The notes beneath the pieces are model-generated. The model had not been told where the DNA came from. It searched no databases and saw nothing but the letters and a program-made list of their open reading frames with translations. A stretch of DNA of 64,000 nucleotides from Micromonospora rubida (GTDB lineage Bacteria; Actinomycetota; Actinomycetes; Mycobacteriales; Micromonosporaceae), in the NCBI RefSeq assembly GCF_009908295.1, contig NZ_JAAALO010000010.1, positions 124,001 through 188,000 of the forward strand, read 5' to 3'. Made by a program: the position numbers and the translations under genes. Below are positions 50,580 through 59,029 of this stretch, piece by piece. Every line of letters starts with the position of its first letter. Positions within the stretch are counted from its first letter, which is position 1.

Positions 50580-51722
50580 GTGTACCGGGTGGACCTTCCG
50601 CCCGGCCGGCCGTGGCCGGTGACCCTCCGCTGGCGGGTCACCGGCTGGCTGCTTGCCGGGGTCTGGCTCTTCTTCCTCAACATCCCGCTGGTCACCGCCC
50701 TGCACCAGGCGCAACCGTGGCGGCGGGCGGTGGGCGTGTCGACCCTGGTCGTCTTCGGCGTGCTCTACGTGCTGATCTTCCAGTGGGCACGAGGCCTGCA
50801 GCAGGAGCACCCGATCCCCGCCGGCCGGGCCCGGGCGTACGTGGCGCTGCTGGTCGGCCTCGGCCTGGCCGGCATCCCCGGCACCGAGGGGGACTCGCTG
50901 GCCACCCTGGTCTTCGTCGCCGCGGCGGCGGTGTTCATGCTGCCGTTGGTGGACGCCGTGGTGGTGGTCGCGCTGTCCGCGCTGACCCCGCCGGTCGCCG
51001 CCGCGCTGGTTCCCGGCTGGGAGACGCAGAGCACGGTCGCCTTCGCGGTGCTGCTCGCCTCCTTCGCCATGTTCGGGGTGAGCCGGCTGGCCCAGCGCAA
51101 CGGCGAGCTGCGGGCCGCGCAGACCGAGATCGGCCGGCTCGCAGTCGCCGAGGAACGCGTCCGCACCGCCCGCGACCTGCACGACATCCTCGGGCACTCG
51201 CTGACCGTGGTGGCGGTCAAGGCGGAGCTGGCCGGACGGCTGCTGGAGCTGGACCCGGCCCGCGCCGCAACCGAGATCGCCGACGTCGAGCGGCTGGCCC
51301 GGCAGGCGCTCGCCGACGTGCGGCGCACCGTCGGGGCGTACCGGGAGATCAGTTTGACCGCCGAACTGGCCGGCGCCCGGTCGGCGCTGGCCGCGGCGGG
51401 CATCGTCGGTGACCTGCCGGACGACCTGCCGGAGTTGCCGGCGGCGCGGGAGGAGCTGTTCGGCTGGGCGGTCCGGGAGGGAGTGACCAACGTGGTACGG
51501 CACAGCGGCGCACGGCGGTGCGTGATCCTGGTCCACCCGGACCGGGTTGAGATCGCCGACGATGGGCACGGGCCGTCCGAGGTGGATGCCGCCGCCGGGC
51601 ACGGGCTGTTCGGGCTGCGCGAGCGGACCAGCCGGCTCGACGGCACGGTCACCCAGGGCCGGCGTCCGGACGGCTCAGGGTTCCTGCTCCGGGTGTCCGT
51701 GCCGGCGGGGGCGGCCCGGTGA
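50580..51722 (+). CDS. Sensor histidine kinase (DesK/NarL class)
   Basis: 380 residues from the GTG at 50580. Four to five membrane helices in 20-165, then the HisKA_3 box EERVRTARDLHDILGHSLTV with phospho-acceptor His201 and a HATPase_c domain (WAVREGVTNVVRHSGARRCV, N box; HGLFGLRERTSRLDG, G box). DesK-like kinases sense membrane state or bound compounds and phosphorylate the paired regulator, which starts within its stop codon (GTGA overlap). With the ABC genes upstream this is a self-regulating export module. The signal is probably the exported compound; inferred. Confidence 0.94.
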   Translation: MYRVDLPPGRPWPVTLRWRVTGWLLAGVWLFFLNIPLVTALHQAQPWRRAVGVSTLVVFGVLYVLIFQWARGLQQEHPIPAGRARAYVALLVGLGLAGIPGTEGDSLATLVFVAAAAVFMLPLVDAVVVVALSALTPPVAAALVPGWETQSTVAFAVLLASFAMFGVSRLAQRNGELRAAQTEIGRLAVAEERVRTARDLHDILGHSLTVVAVKAELAGRLLELDPARAATEIADVERLARQALADVRRTVGAYREISLTAELAGARSALAAAGIVGDLPDDLPELPAAREELFGWAVREGVTNVVRHSGARRCVILVHPDRVEIADDGHGPSEVDAAAGHGLFGLRERTSRLDGTVTQGRRPDGSGFLLRVSVPAGAAR

Positions 51723-52342
51723 GCGCCCCGATCCGGCTGCTGCTCGCTGATGATCAGGCGCTGGTCCGAGGTGCGCTCGCCGCGCTGCTCTCGCTGGAGC
51801 CTGACCTCGACGTGGTCGCCGAGGTGGGGCGGGGCGACGAGGTGGTGGATGCGGCCCGACGCGCCGGCCCGGACGTGGCGCTGCTCGACGTGGAAATGCC
51901 GGGGCTGGACGGGATCGCCGCCACCGCCGCGCTGCGGGCCGCGCTGCCCAGCTGTCGGGTGCTGGTGGTGACCACGTTCGGCCGTCCCGGCTACCTACGT
52001 CGGGCGATGGAGGCCGGCGCGAACGGCTTCGTGGTCAAGGACACCCCGGCCCGGCAGCTCGCCGACGCGGTCCGCCGGGTGCACGCCGGGCTGAGGGTGG
52101 TCGACCCGACGCTGGCGGCGGAGACCCTGGCCACCGGGGCGAGCCCGCTGACCGGGCGGGAGACCGAGGTGCTGCGCGCGGCCCGGGGCGGTGGCACGGT
52201 CGCCGACCTGGCGGCGGCCCTGCACCTGTCCGAGGGAACGGTACGCAACCACCTGTCGGCGGCGATCGGCAAGACCGGCGCCCGCAACCGCACCACCGCC
52301 GTCCACATCGCCGAGCAGAATGGCTGGCTGCTCGGCGACTGA
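51719..52342 (+). CDS. LuxR family response regulator (DesR-like)
   Basis: 207 residues from the GTG at 51719. The receiver opens APIRLLLADDQALVRGALAA; Asp57 in DVALLDVEMPG is the phosphorylation site and FVVKDTPARQLADAVRRVHA carries the conserved Lys. The GerE HTH is SPLTGRETEVLRAARGGGTV..LHLSEGTVRNHLSAAIGKTG. Partner of the kinase at 50580. It probably binds the palindrome at 48735-48746 to control the ABC operon. The L,D-transpeptidase gene converges 6 bp beyond its stop. Confidence 0.94.
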   Translation: MSAPIRLLLADDQALVRGALAALLSLEPDLDVVAEVGRGDEVVDAARRAGPDVALLDVEMPGLDGIAATAALRAALPSCRVLVVTTFGRPGYLRRAMEAGANGFVVKDTPARQLADAVRRVHAGLRVVDPTLAAETLATGASPLTGRETEVLRAARGGGTVADLAAALHLSEGTVRNHLSAAIGKTGARNRTTAVHIAEQNGWLLGD

Positions 52343-52348
52343 CCGGGT

Positions 52349-53251
52349 TCACGGGGTGGGCAGGGCGTCGACTACCAGCACGCCGGTGCCGGGCGGGACC
52401 TCGGCGAGGAGTTGGCGCTGGCCGCTGCGGGTCAGCCGGATGCAGCCGTTGGTGACGTTCTCGCCGAGGGTGTCGTCGTTGTGCCAGCTGTGTACGCCGA
52501 TGTGCGCGCCGCGCAGCCCGGCCGGCACGGCGTCCGGGTCGTCGGGGATCGCGCCGAGGGCGTAGACGTCCACGCCGCCGTACACCGCCTCGGGCGGGGG
52601 CGTGCGGCCGAGGACGAAGGTGCGGCCGAGCGGGGTGGACTGGCCCGGCATGCCGAGGCTGACCGGCCACGACTTCACCGCCCGGCCGTCCCGGTGCCAG
52701 GTGAGCCGGTGCTGCCGGCGCTCCACCACGATCTGGTCGCGCAGCGGCACGACGCCACGGTCGTCGCCGGGCGGCAGCCAGGCGAGCCGCCGGTTGGCCG
52801 AGGGCAGCAGCACCGCCGTCCAGCCGGTCCGGCGCTCGACGATCGGCATGGTCAACTCGACGCCGTTGATGGTGGGGGCGAGGAAGGCCAGCGGCCGGCC
52901 GCCGGGCGCGTCGTACGCGGCGATCTTCCGGCTCGGTCGCAGCCCCTCGGTGAGCGGGGTGGCGTCCAGCGGGCGGGGGTCGGCCGGGAAGCCGGCGGGT
53001 GCCGGGTCGTAGTCGACGACCGGCAGGGTGGCGGGTGCGGGGGCCGCCGCCGGGACCGGCTCGTCGGTGGGCGCGGCGGCGCTGGTGGGCGCGGCGTCCC
53101 CGGTGGGGGCGGCGGCGGGCGGGAGCGGGCGGACCGGGTCGGGGGTCAGGGCCCGGCCGGCGAGCAACGCGGTGGCCAGCAGCAGCGGTACGCCGAGCGC
53201 GGCGGCCAGCCAGCCGAGCACCCACCGGGAGGTCAATCGGGCAAACAGCAC
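52349..53251 (-). CDS. L,D-transpeptidase (YkuD domain)
   Basis: 300 residues. An N-terminal membrane anchor/signal (WVLGWLAAALGVPLLLATAL) is followed by a Pro/Ala-rich extracytoplasmic linker (38-80) and the catalytic domain (about 170-298). It has HIGVHSWHND (His) and the active-site loop VTNGCIRLT with the catalytic Cys; the short H-x14-17-S/T-N-G-C-x-R form is intact (HSWHNDDTLGENVTNGCIRL). It makes 3-3 cross-links in peptidoglycan or links proteins to the wall. Position outside the membrane is inferred from the anchor. Single gene, converging with the response regulator. Confidence 0.92.
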   Translation of the reverse strand: MLFARLTSRWVLGWLAAALGVPLLLATALLAGRALTPDPVRPLPPAAAPTGDAAPTSAAAPTDEPVPAAAPAPATLPVVDYDPAPAGFPADPRPLDATPLTEGLRPSRKIAAYDAPGGRPLAFLAPTINGVELTMPIVERRTGWTAVLLPSANRRLAWLPPGDDRGVVPLRDQIVVERRQHRLTWHRDGRAVKSWPVSLGMPGQSTPLGRTFVLGRTPPPEAVYGGVDVYALGAIPDDPDAVPAGLRGAHIGVHSWHNDDTLGENVTNGCIRLTRSGQRQLLAEVPPGTGVLVVDALPTP

Positions 53252-53733
53252 AAATGAACTGTAACCACGTGGCCGGGGTGGGGCCCCCTCCTGTGCGAAA
53301 TGCGCCCGGAGAGGCCCCTCCTGCTCAGCTCAGCTCAGCTTGGCGCCGACGTGGATGGCGATCGCGTCGTGGGCCGCGACGCCCGCGGCGAACCAGCCGC
53401 TCGCGTCCACGGTGATCACCGGGCCACTGCACGCCCCACCCGAGAAGTCGCCGTGGATGACGTCGCCGCGCAGACCCACCCCGGCAGCGCCGCCGCCCTG
53501 ACCGGCCGCCCCTGGTGCTCAGGACACTCCTGAGCCCCGCGATCTTGCAGTTACGGCCCCGACAAATACCGCACCCCACCGCCACCGCCGCCGCCGCCCC
53601 GCGCACTTTCACGGAAAGAGTGGCCATCCCGGCCGGAATGACCACTCTTTCCGTGAAAGTGCGAACGGGTGTGGGGTGGGGGGTGTGGGGTGGGCCGGGG
53701 CCGGGGCGGTGGGGTGCCGCCCCGGCGTGGGCG
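53252..53733. other. Region between the L,D-transpeptidase and serS with a gene remnant
   Basis: On the minus strand 53330 to about 53500 reads GDVIHGDFSGGACSGPVITV and ASGWFAAGVAAHDAIAIHVG with a TGA at 53332-53330, apparently the last ~55 residues of a lost gene; family not recognised. AGCTC is repeated four times near 53325-53341. The large palindrome at 53602-53663 also lies here. Confidence 0.45.
53602..53663. terminator. 62-bp perfect palindrome, probable terminator downstream of serS
   Basis: Two 22-nt arms (53602-53623 and 53642-53663, containing ACTTTCACGGAAAGAGTGG and its complement) are perfectly complementary around an 18-nt loop with CCCGGCCGG. It is 70 nt past the serS stop. 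It could instead be a chromosome-wide repeat unit. Confidence 0.65.
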
Positions 53734-55020
53734 TCAGTGGAGGGGCGTGAGGCGGTCGGTGCCCACTCGGTCGCGGAGCACCTCTGGCACCAGCACCGAG
53801 CCGTCGGGCTGCTGGAACTGCTCCAGGATCGCCGGGAACAGCCGGCTGGTGGCCAGCGCCGAGCCGTTGAGGGTGTGCACGAACCGGGTCTGCTTGCCGC
53901 CCGGCTCCCGGTACCGGATCGCCGCCCGACGGGCCTGGTAGTCGCCGGCCCAGGAGACCGACGACACCTCCTTGTACTTTCCGGTGCTCGGCATCCACAC
54001 CTCGATGTCGAGGGTCTTCTTCATCGACGCGCTGGCGTCGCCGGCCGACAGCAGGGTGCGCTGGTAGTGCAGGCCCAGCCCTTCGACCAGGCTCTCCGCG
54101 TGGCCGAGCATCTCCTCCAGCGCCGCGTCCGCCTGCTCCGGCAGGGTGAACTGGAAGATCTCCACCTTGTTGAACTGGTGGCCCCGCACGGTGCCCCGCT
54201 CGTCGGAGTGCGACCCGGCCGACTCGCGTCGGTAGCAGGGGGTGTACGCGAACGTCTTCAGCGGCAGCTTCGGGGTTTCCAGGATCTCGTCCTGATACGT
54301 CCCCAGCAGCGCCGTCTCCGCCGTGGGCAGCAGGAACTGCCCGCGCGGGGCGGACTCCCGGTCCAGGCGGTAGACGTCGTCGTAGAACTTGGGGAACTGC
54401 CCGGAGGCGAACCCGACGCTGTCCAGCAGCAGGTGCGGCGGGAGGAGGAACTCGTACCCCGCCGCGATGTGCCGGTCGATGAACCAGTTGATCAGCGCCC
54501 ACTCCAGCCGGGCGCCCTGACCGGTGTAGATCCAGAAGCCGGAGCCGCCGAGCTTGACGCCCCGCTCGTAGTCGACCAGGCCCAGCGACCGGGACAGCTC
54601 GACGTGGTCGCGGACCTTCTCGATGGCCGGCGGCTGGCCGAAGGTCTTCACGACCTGGTTGGCCTCCTTACCGCCGGCGACCACGTCGTCGGCGGGCAGG
54701 TTGGGCAGCTCGCTCATCTGGTCGCGCAGCCGGGACTGCACCTCGTCGAGCTGGGACTCCAACTCGGAGAGCTGCTTGCGCTCCGCCTCCGGGGCGACGC
54801 TCTCCGGCGTGGTGCCGGCCCGCTTCGCCGCCGCGTACGCCCGGGCGTCCGCCTTGCGGCGCTGCCGCTCGGCGTCGATCTCCGTGATGAGGGCGCGACG
54901 TTCCTGGTCGAGCCGCTGGATCTCGTCCAGCGCCCGGTTGACCTCGGCGGGATCCAGTCGCTTCGCCAGCGCGGTCGCCACCGCCTCGCGATCCTTCCGG
55001 ATCAACTCCATGTCGAGCAT
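53734..55020 (-). CDS. serS: Seryl-tRNA synthetase
   Basis: 428 residues, the usual length. An N-terminal tRNA-binding coiled coil (about 25-110) includes LDQERRALITEIDAERQRRK. Then comes the class II core: motif 1 region LERALINWFIDRH-like (GARLEWALINWFIDRHIAAG), motif 2 FAYTPCYRRESAGSHSDERG with TVRGHQFNKVEIFQF, and motif 3 QARRAAIRYREPGGKQTRFV..HTLNGSALATSRLFPAILEQ. It charges tRNA-Ser with serine. The ATG at 55020 follows a short leader. The MerR-clamp gene lies upstream on the same strand with a terminator between. Confidence 0.98.
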   Translation of the reverse strand: MLDMELIRKDREAVATALAKRLDPAEVNRALDEIQRLDQERRALITEIDAERQRRKADARAYAAAKRAGTTPESVAPEAERKQLSELESQLDEVQSRLRDQMSELPNLPADDVVAGGKEANQVVKTFGQPPAIEKVRDHVELSRSLGLVDYERGVKLGGSGFWIYTGQGARLEWALINWFIDRHIAAGYEFLLPPHLLLDSVGFASGQFPKFYDDVYRLDRESAPRGQFLLPTAETALLGTYQDEILETPKLPLKTFAYTPCYRRESAGSHSDERGTVRGHQFNKVEIFQFTLPEQADAALEEMLGHAESLVEGLGLHYQRTLLSAGDASASMKKTLDIEVWMPSTGKYKEVSSVSWAGDYQARRAAIRYREPGGKQTRFVHTLNGSALATSRLFPAILEQFQQPDGSVLVPEVLRDRVGTDRLTPLH

Positions 55021-55128
55021 GCTGCTCCGTACGCCTCCGTCCGGGGGTGGTCAGGTAAGACCCCGATGCTACCGTCGCTGCCGCCTGCCACCGGACCCGC
55101 CGCCCGCCGCCCGCCGTTACCCGCAACG

Positions 55129-55166
55129 GGTGCGTCTGTGGCCGCCCGAGCGACAACAGACGCACC
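55129..55166 (-). terminator. Terminator between the MerR-clamp gene and serS
   Basis: A perfect 11-bp stem GGTGCGTCTGT/ACAGACGCACC with a 16-nt loop, 30 nt past the stop of the 55197-56291 gene. Confidence 0.75.
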
Positions 55167-55196
55167 GCAGTCGCGGTGGCCCTTCCGGGCCCTCGG

Positions 55197-56291
55197 TCAG
55201 AGGCGGATCGGCATCAGGATCGAGAACGCGTCGGCGTCGTCGGGTCGGCGCACGGCCAGCGGGGCGATCGGCCCGTCCAGCTCCAGCACGAGCTGGCCCC
55301 GGTCGCCCGCGTCCAGGGCGTCGAGCAGGTACCGCCCGTTGACCCCGATCCGCACCGCGCCCGGGTCGCCGCCGGCCAGCGCGTCACCGTCGAGGACCCG
55401 CAGCGCGCCCCGGTCGTCCAGGCCCAGCACGGTCACCGGCACGGCCACGCCCTCGTGTTCGCGCACCAGTGCCGGCGCCGCGCCGCTCAGCGCCGCGCGC
55501 AGCGCCGGCACGTCCACCGGGATCCGGTACGTCGGAACGCCCGTGACGTGCCCGTGCAGCAGCCGCCGGTAGTCCGGGAAGTCGTACGGCAGCGCGGTGC
55601 CGGTGGCCTCCCGGCCGGCGACGATGACGGTGACGGCGGACCCGTCGAGCCGCAGCTCCGCCTCGGCGTCGCTGCCGGCGTCGGCGTCCAGCAGCGCCCG
55701 GACCCGGTCGACGAGGTCCACGGGGACGAGCGCCCGTACCGGGGGGCCGTCGACCCGGCCGGACACCCGGGACACCGCCAGCCGGTGCCGGTCGGTGGCG
55801 ACGAGGCGTACGCCGTCGTCCTCGACCTCGAACAGGACGGCCGACAGCACCGGCAGCTCGGGGTCGGCGCCGATGGCGAAGCGGACGGCGTCGATCGCGG
55901 CGGCGAGGTCGACGCGGGACAGGGCAAGAGCGGTGGTCATCGGGTTCTCCTCGGGGTCGATCAGGGCGCGGACGCGGGAGAGCTCACGGCGGGCGTCGGC
56001 GAGACCGTCCTCCAGCCGTCGCAGGTGCGCGTCGAGCAGTCGGCCCAGCACGGCCGGCTCGGCGCGGTGCCGGACCGCGGCGGCGATCTCCGCCAGCGGC
56101 ATTCCGACCCGGCGCAGCCCGGCCACCAGCCGGGCCGGGACCACCTGCTCGTCGGCGTACCAGCGGTAGCCGGTGACCGGGTCGACCAGGGCCGGCACCA
56201 GCACCCCGGAGCGGTCGTAGAACCGCAGGGCGCTGATCGTCAGCCCGCTGGCCCGGGCCAGCTCGCCGATGCTGTGCAGTTCGCTCTCCAC
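55197..56291 (-). CDS. MerR regulator fused to a DNA polymerase III beta-clamp-like domain
   Basis: 364 residues. Residues 5-112 are a MerR HTH and helical linker: IGELARASGLTISALRFYDR, VTGYRWYADEQVVPARLVAG and a coiled segment LLDAHLRRLEDGLADARREL. From about 117 (MTTALALSRVDLAAAIDAVR) the sequence is sliding-clamp-like: LSAVLFEVEDDGVRLVATDR-HRLAVSRVSG, a clamp-typical GVNGRYLLDALDA, and an end FSILMPIRL as in DnaN. About 245 residues equals two of the three clamp domains. MerR proteins twist promoters on ligand binding; the clamp part may have become a ligand or dimer domain. An internal start at the Met 117 would give a bare clamp. Confidence 0.88.
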   Translation of the reverse strand: MESELHSIGELARASGLTISALRFYDRSGVLVPALVDPVTGYRWYADEQVVPARLVAGLRRVGMPLAEIAAAVRHRAEPAVLGRLLDAHLRRLEDGLADARRELSRVRALIDPEENPMTTALALSRVDLAAAIDAVRFAIGADPELPVLSAVLFEVEDDGVRLVATDRHRLAVSRVSGRVDGPPVRALVPVDLVDRVRALLDADAGSDAEAELRLDGSAVTVIVAGREATGTALPYDFPDYRRLLHGHVTGVPTYRIPVDVPALRAALSGAAPALVREHEGVAVPVTVLGLDDRGALRVLDGDALAGGDPGAVRIGVNGRYLLDALDAGDRGQLVLELDGPIAPLAVRRPDDADAFSILMPIRL

Positions 56292-56325
56292 ACCGAGGAT
56301 CCTGTTGCCTCTACCTGGTCGAGGG

Positions 56326-56943
56326 TCAAGCCATGGGCTGGACGGGAACGCCGAGCAGCCGCGCCATGCCCTGACAGGCGCGCGGCACCGCGCCCGCGTC
56401 CTGGCGCAGCCGCAGCGCCTGGTGCAGGGCCAGCACCAGCCCGGTCAGCTCGAAGACCAACTGCTCCGGGTCGGTGTCGGCGGGCAGGTCCCCGTCGGCG
56501 ACGGCCCGCAGGGCCTGCCCGTGCAGCTCGCGGTGCCAGCGGTCGGCGTACCCGAGGACGAGGTCGCGGACCGGGCCCGGCCGGTCGTCGAACTCGCTGG
56601 CGGCGGCGATGAAGAAGCACCCACCGGGGAAGACAGGACGGGCGAGGTGGCGTACCCAACTGCCGCAGACGGCGGCCAGTCTCGGCAGCCCGGCCGGACG
56701 GTCCGCGACCGGTTCCCAGATCTCCCGCCAGAACACGTCGGCGGCGGCCTCGACCACCTGGAGTTGCAGGGTCTCCTTGTTGCCGAACGGGCCGAGCAGC
56801 CCGGACTTGCTCATGCCGAGGTCGGTGGCGAGCCGGCCGATGGTCAGCCCGGCGAGGCCCTCGACCGAGGCGACTGCGGCACCGTGCGCCAGGATGGCGG
56901 CGCGCGTGCGGGCGGCGTCGGCCAGGGACGAGCGGGGACTCAT
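56326..56943 (-). CDS. TetR family regulator
   Basis: 205 residues. HTH: RAAILAHGAAVASVEGLAGL..TIGRLATDLGMSKSGLLGPF (14-56), followed by a helical ligand domain with VFPGGCFFIAAASEFDDRPG, typical of the TetR_C_16/AcrR group. It is divergent from the acyltransferase gene at 57031. The 87-bp gap holds a perfect 12-bp palindrome CCGAACGTTCGG directly ahead of the acyltransferase -10 box, so it almost surely represses that gene and perhaps itself. Ligand possibly a lipid or acyl-CoA, by context only. Confidence 0.92.
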   Translation of the reverse strand: MSPRSSLADAARTRAAILAHGAAVASVEGLAGLTIGRLATDLGMSKSGLLGPFGNKETLQLQVVEAAADVFWREIWEPVADRPAGLPRLAAVCGSWVRHLARPVFPGGCFFIAAASEFDDRPGPVRDLVLGYADRWHRELHGQALRAVADGDLPADTDPEQLVFELTGLVLALHQALRLRQDAGAVPRACQGMARLLGVPVQPMA

Positions 56944-56978
56944 CGGGACAGTGTATCGACGCGCGCAGCCAATAACAT

Positions 56979-57000
56979 CCGAACGTTCGGTCGCTATAGT
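56979..57000 (+). promoter_or_regulatory. TetR operator and -10 box of the acyltransferase promoter
   Basis: The perfect palindrome CCGAACGTTCGG (56979-56990) sits between a weak -35 (ATAACA, 56972-56977, 17-bp spacing) and the -10 TATAGT (56995-57000). Binding there would block RNA polymerase. The start codon follows 30 bp downstream. Confidence 0.7.
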
Positions 57001-57030
57001 GCGGAGAACCCCTCACTCCAGGAGAGTGCC

Positions 57031-57711
57031 GTGCCCCGAGCCGCCGCCCCCGTCCGCACCGTACTGCGACCGCTGATGCGGCTGGCCTGGCACCCCCGCA
57101 TCGACGGGGCGTCCAACGTGCCCGCCACCGGTCCGGTCATCCTGGCCAGCAACCACCTGTCCTTCCAGGACAGCGTGCTCATCCCCCTGTCCGCGCCCCG
57201 CCCGGTGTCGTTCCTGGCCAAGGCGGAGTACTTCGAGGGCCACGGTGCCGGCGGGCTGCTGCGCCGCCAGTTCTTCGCCGGCCTCGGCGCCATCCCCGTG
57301 CGGCGGGGCGTCAACCGCGAGTTCCAGTCCTCGCTCGACGCCGCCCTCGCGGTGCTGGAGGCGGGCGGCGCCTTCGGCATCTACCCGGAGGGCACCCGCT
57401 CCCGGGACGGCCGGCTGCACCGGGGGCGCACCGGGGTGGCCTGGCTGGCGATGGCCTCCGGCGCCCCCGTGGTGCCGGTGGCGGTGGCCGGCACGGCCCG
57501 GCTGGGGTCGGCGGCGGCCCTGCTGCCCGGCGCCGCCCGGCCGGTGGTCCGGTTCGGCCCGGTGCTGGAGTTCCCCGCGCACCGGGGGAACTCCGGCTCC
57601 GCCCCGGCCCGTCGCCGGGTGACCGACCAGATCATGGACGCCATCGGCGCGCTCTCTGGCCAGCAGCGGGCCCACACGTACAACCCGCCGCCCGGCGACG
57701 AGCCGGGCTGA
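57031..57711 (+). CDS. 1-acylglycerol-3-phosphate O-acyltransferase family protein
   Basis: 226 residues from the GTG at 57031 with AGGAGAG 5 nt upstream. The PlsC motifs are intact: NHLSFQDSVLIP (HX4D, catalytic), FFAGLGAIPVRRG, FGIYPEGTRSRDGRLHRGRT (EGTR glycerophosphate site) and APVVPVAVAG. It acylates lysophosphatidate or a similar acceptor at the inner membrane surface. Control by the divergent TetR protein through the operator at 56979 is likely. The Pro-rich tail (YNPPPGDEPG) is short and harmless. It converges on the reductase gene with 2 bp between the stops. Confidence 0.93.
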   Translation: MPRAAAPVRTVLRPLMRLAWHPRIDGASNVPATGPVILASNHLSFQDSVLIPLSAPRPVSFLAKAEYFEGHGAGGLLRRQFFAGLGAIPVRRGVNREFQSSLDAALAVLEAGGAFGIYPEGTRSRDGRLHRGRTGVAWLAMASGAPVVPVAVAGTARLGSAAALLPGAARPVVRFGPVLEFPAHRGNSGSAPARRRVTDQIMDAIGALSGQQRAHTYNPPPGDEPG

Positions 57712-57713
57712 CG

Positions 57714-58898
57714 TCAGTGGGGCGGGTCCAGGACCCGGAACGTCAGCCCCGCCCGCACCAACCGGTCGAGCAGGGCGTCGCCCATCGCGGTCACCGGGGT
57801 CACCTGCCCGGAGGTGGCCGGCAGGCCCTCGTCCAGGGCCAGGCAGAGCGCGGACTCGGCGAGCATCTTCGCGGTCTCGTCGTACCCGGGGTCGCCGCCG
57901 GAGACCTCGGTGAGCACCCGCCGGCCGCCGCCCGAGCCGAGGAACCGCACCCGGAACCAGGACTTCGCCCGCTGCTGCGGGCTCGGCCCCTGCCCGGAGG
58001 CGAGCCGGCCGAACAGCCAGCGCCGGGTCGGCGGGAGCTTGACCAGCCCGACGAGGCCGCCCAGCCCGGCCGCGCCGAGCACGATCGTCGGCAGTCGCTT
58101 CACGGCGGCGAAGTGCCGGTAGCGGAAGTCCGGGCCGTACTCCGGGCGGGCCGCCGCCGACCGGCGGACCACCTGCGGGTCGATGGTCGGCAGCGGCACG
58201 GCCCAGGTGCCCAGCTCCTTCGACCGGCCCACCTTCCCGGGCACCGCCCGGACCCGGCGGCCCTCCGGCCGGGGCTCGACGGCCCGGCGCTCCCGCGCCG
58301 CCCGGCCCGCCTCGGCGGTACGCGAGAACGCGGTCAGCGCCGAGTGGTACGTCCCGGCGGAGAACCGCCCGCCGGCCCGGACGAACCCGTCCACGGTGAT
58401 CGGCACGTCCGCCGGGAGTTGCTTGACGGTGAACCAGACGCCCAGGTCGTGCGGGACGGAGTCGAAGCCGCAGGCGTGCACCAGCCGGGCCCCGGTGCGG
58501 ACCGCCTCGGCGTGGTGGCGCACGTACATCGTGTCGACGAACTCCGGCTCGCCGGTGATGTCGAGGTAGTCGGTGCCGGCCGCGGCGCACGCGGCGACCA
58601 GCGGCTCACCGTGGTGCACGTACGGCCCGACCGTGCTGGCCACCACCCGGGCGCTGTCGGCGACCCGGCGCAGCGACTCCGGATCGGTGACGTCGGCGGT
58701 GAGCAGCGGCAGCCCGGCCAGCGCCGGGTCGATGCCGGCCAGCCGGTCCCGGACGGCCGCCAGCTTCGCCGGGTTGCGCCCGGCGAGCGCCCAGCGCAGC
58801 CCGTCCGGCGCGTGCCGGGCGAGGTACTCGGCGGTGAGCCCCCCGGTGAACCCGGTGGCCCCGAACAGAACGACGTCGTACGCCCGGTCCTCACGCAT
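57714..58898 (-). CDS. Saccharopine dehydrogenase-like / trans-acting enoyl reductase family protein
   Basis: 394 residues from the ATG at 58898. An N-terminal Rossmann fold (YDVVLFGATGFTGGLTAEYL) binds NAD(P); ASTVGPYVHHGEPLVAACAA and GTDYLDITGEPEF follow, as in the mycobacterial trans-acting enoyl reductase Rv2953 and related saccharopine-dehydrogenase-like proteins. LVHACGFDSVPHDLGVWF is another family block. A hydrophobic helix lies at about 275-295. In mycobacteria a relative reduces an unsaturated polyketide lipid; here the substrate is unknown, but the nearby PlsC-like gene fits a lipid role. Confidence 0.9.
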   Translation of the reverse strand: MREDRAYDVVLFGATGFTGGLTAEYLARHAPDGLRWALAGRNPAKLAAVRDRLAGIDPALAGLPLLTADVTDPESLRRVADSARVVASTVGPYVHHGEPLVAACAAAGTDYLDITGEPEFVDTMYVRHHAEAVRTGARLVHACGFDSVPHDLGVWFTVKQLPADVPITVDGFVRAGGRFSAGTYHSALTAFSRTAEAGRAARERRAVEPRPEGRRVRAVPGKVGRSKELGTWAVPLPTIDPQVVRRSAAARPEYGPDFRYRHFAAVKRLPTIVLGAAGLGGLVGLVKLPPTRRWLFGRLASGQGPSPQQRAKSWFRVRFLGSGGGRRVLTEVSGGDPGYDETAKMLAESALCLALDEGLPATSGQVTPVTAMGDALLDRLVRAGLTFRVLDPPH

Positions 58899-59029
58899 CC
58901 TGCGAGTGTCCCACCCGGGCCGGCACCCCGCCCGGCTCCGAGGACGGCTCGGACGGCCGGCTCCCCGAGGACAGTTCCCCAAGGACGGACCCGAGGACGG
59001 ATGGCTCAGGGCACGGCTCAGGGAATGGG

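Noticed and set aside
54700..55165. 165-codon minus-strand ORF over the serS start
   Set aside because: Out-of-frame shadow of serS with only Arg/Gly/Ala-rich sequence.
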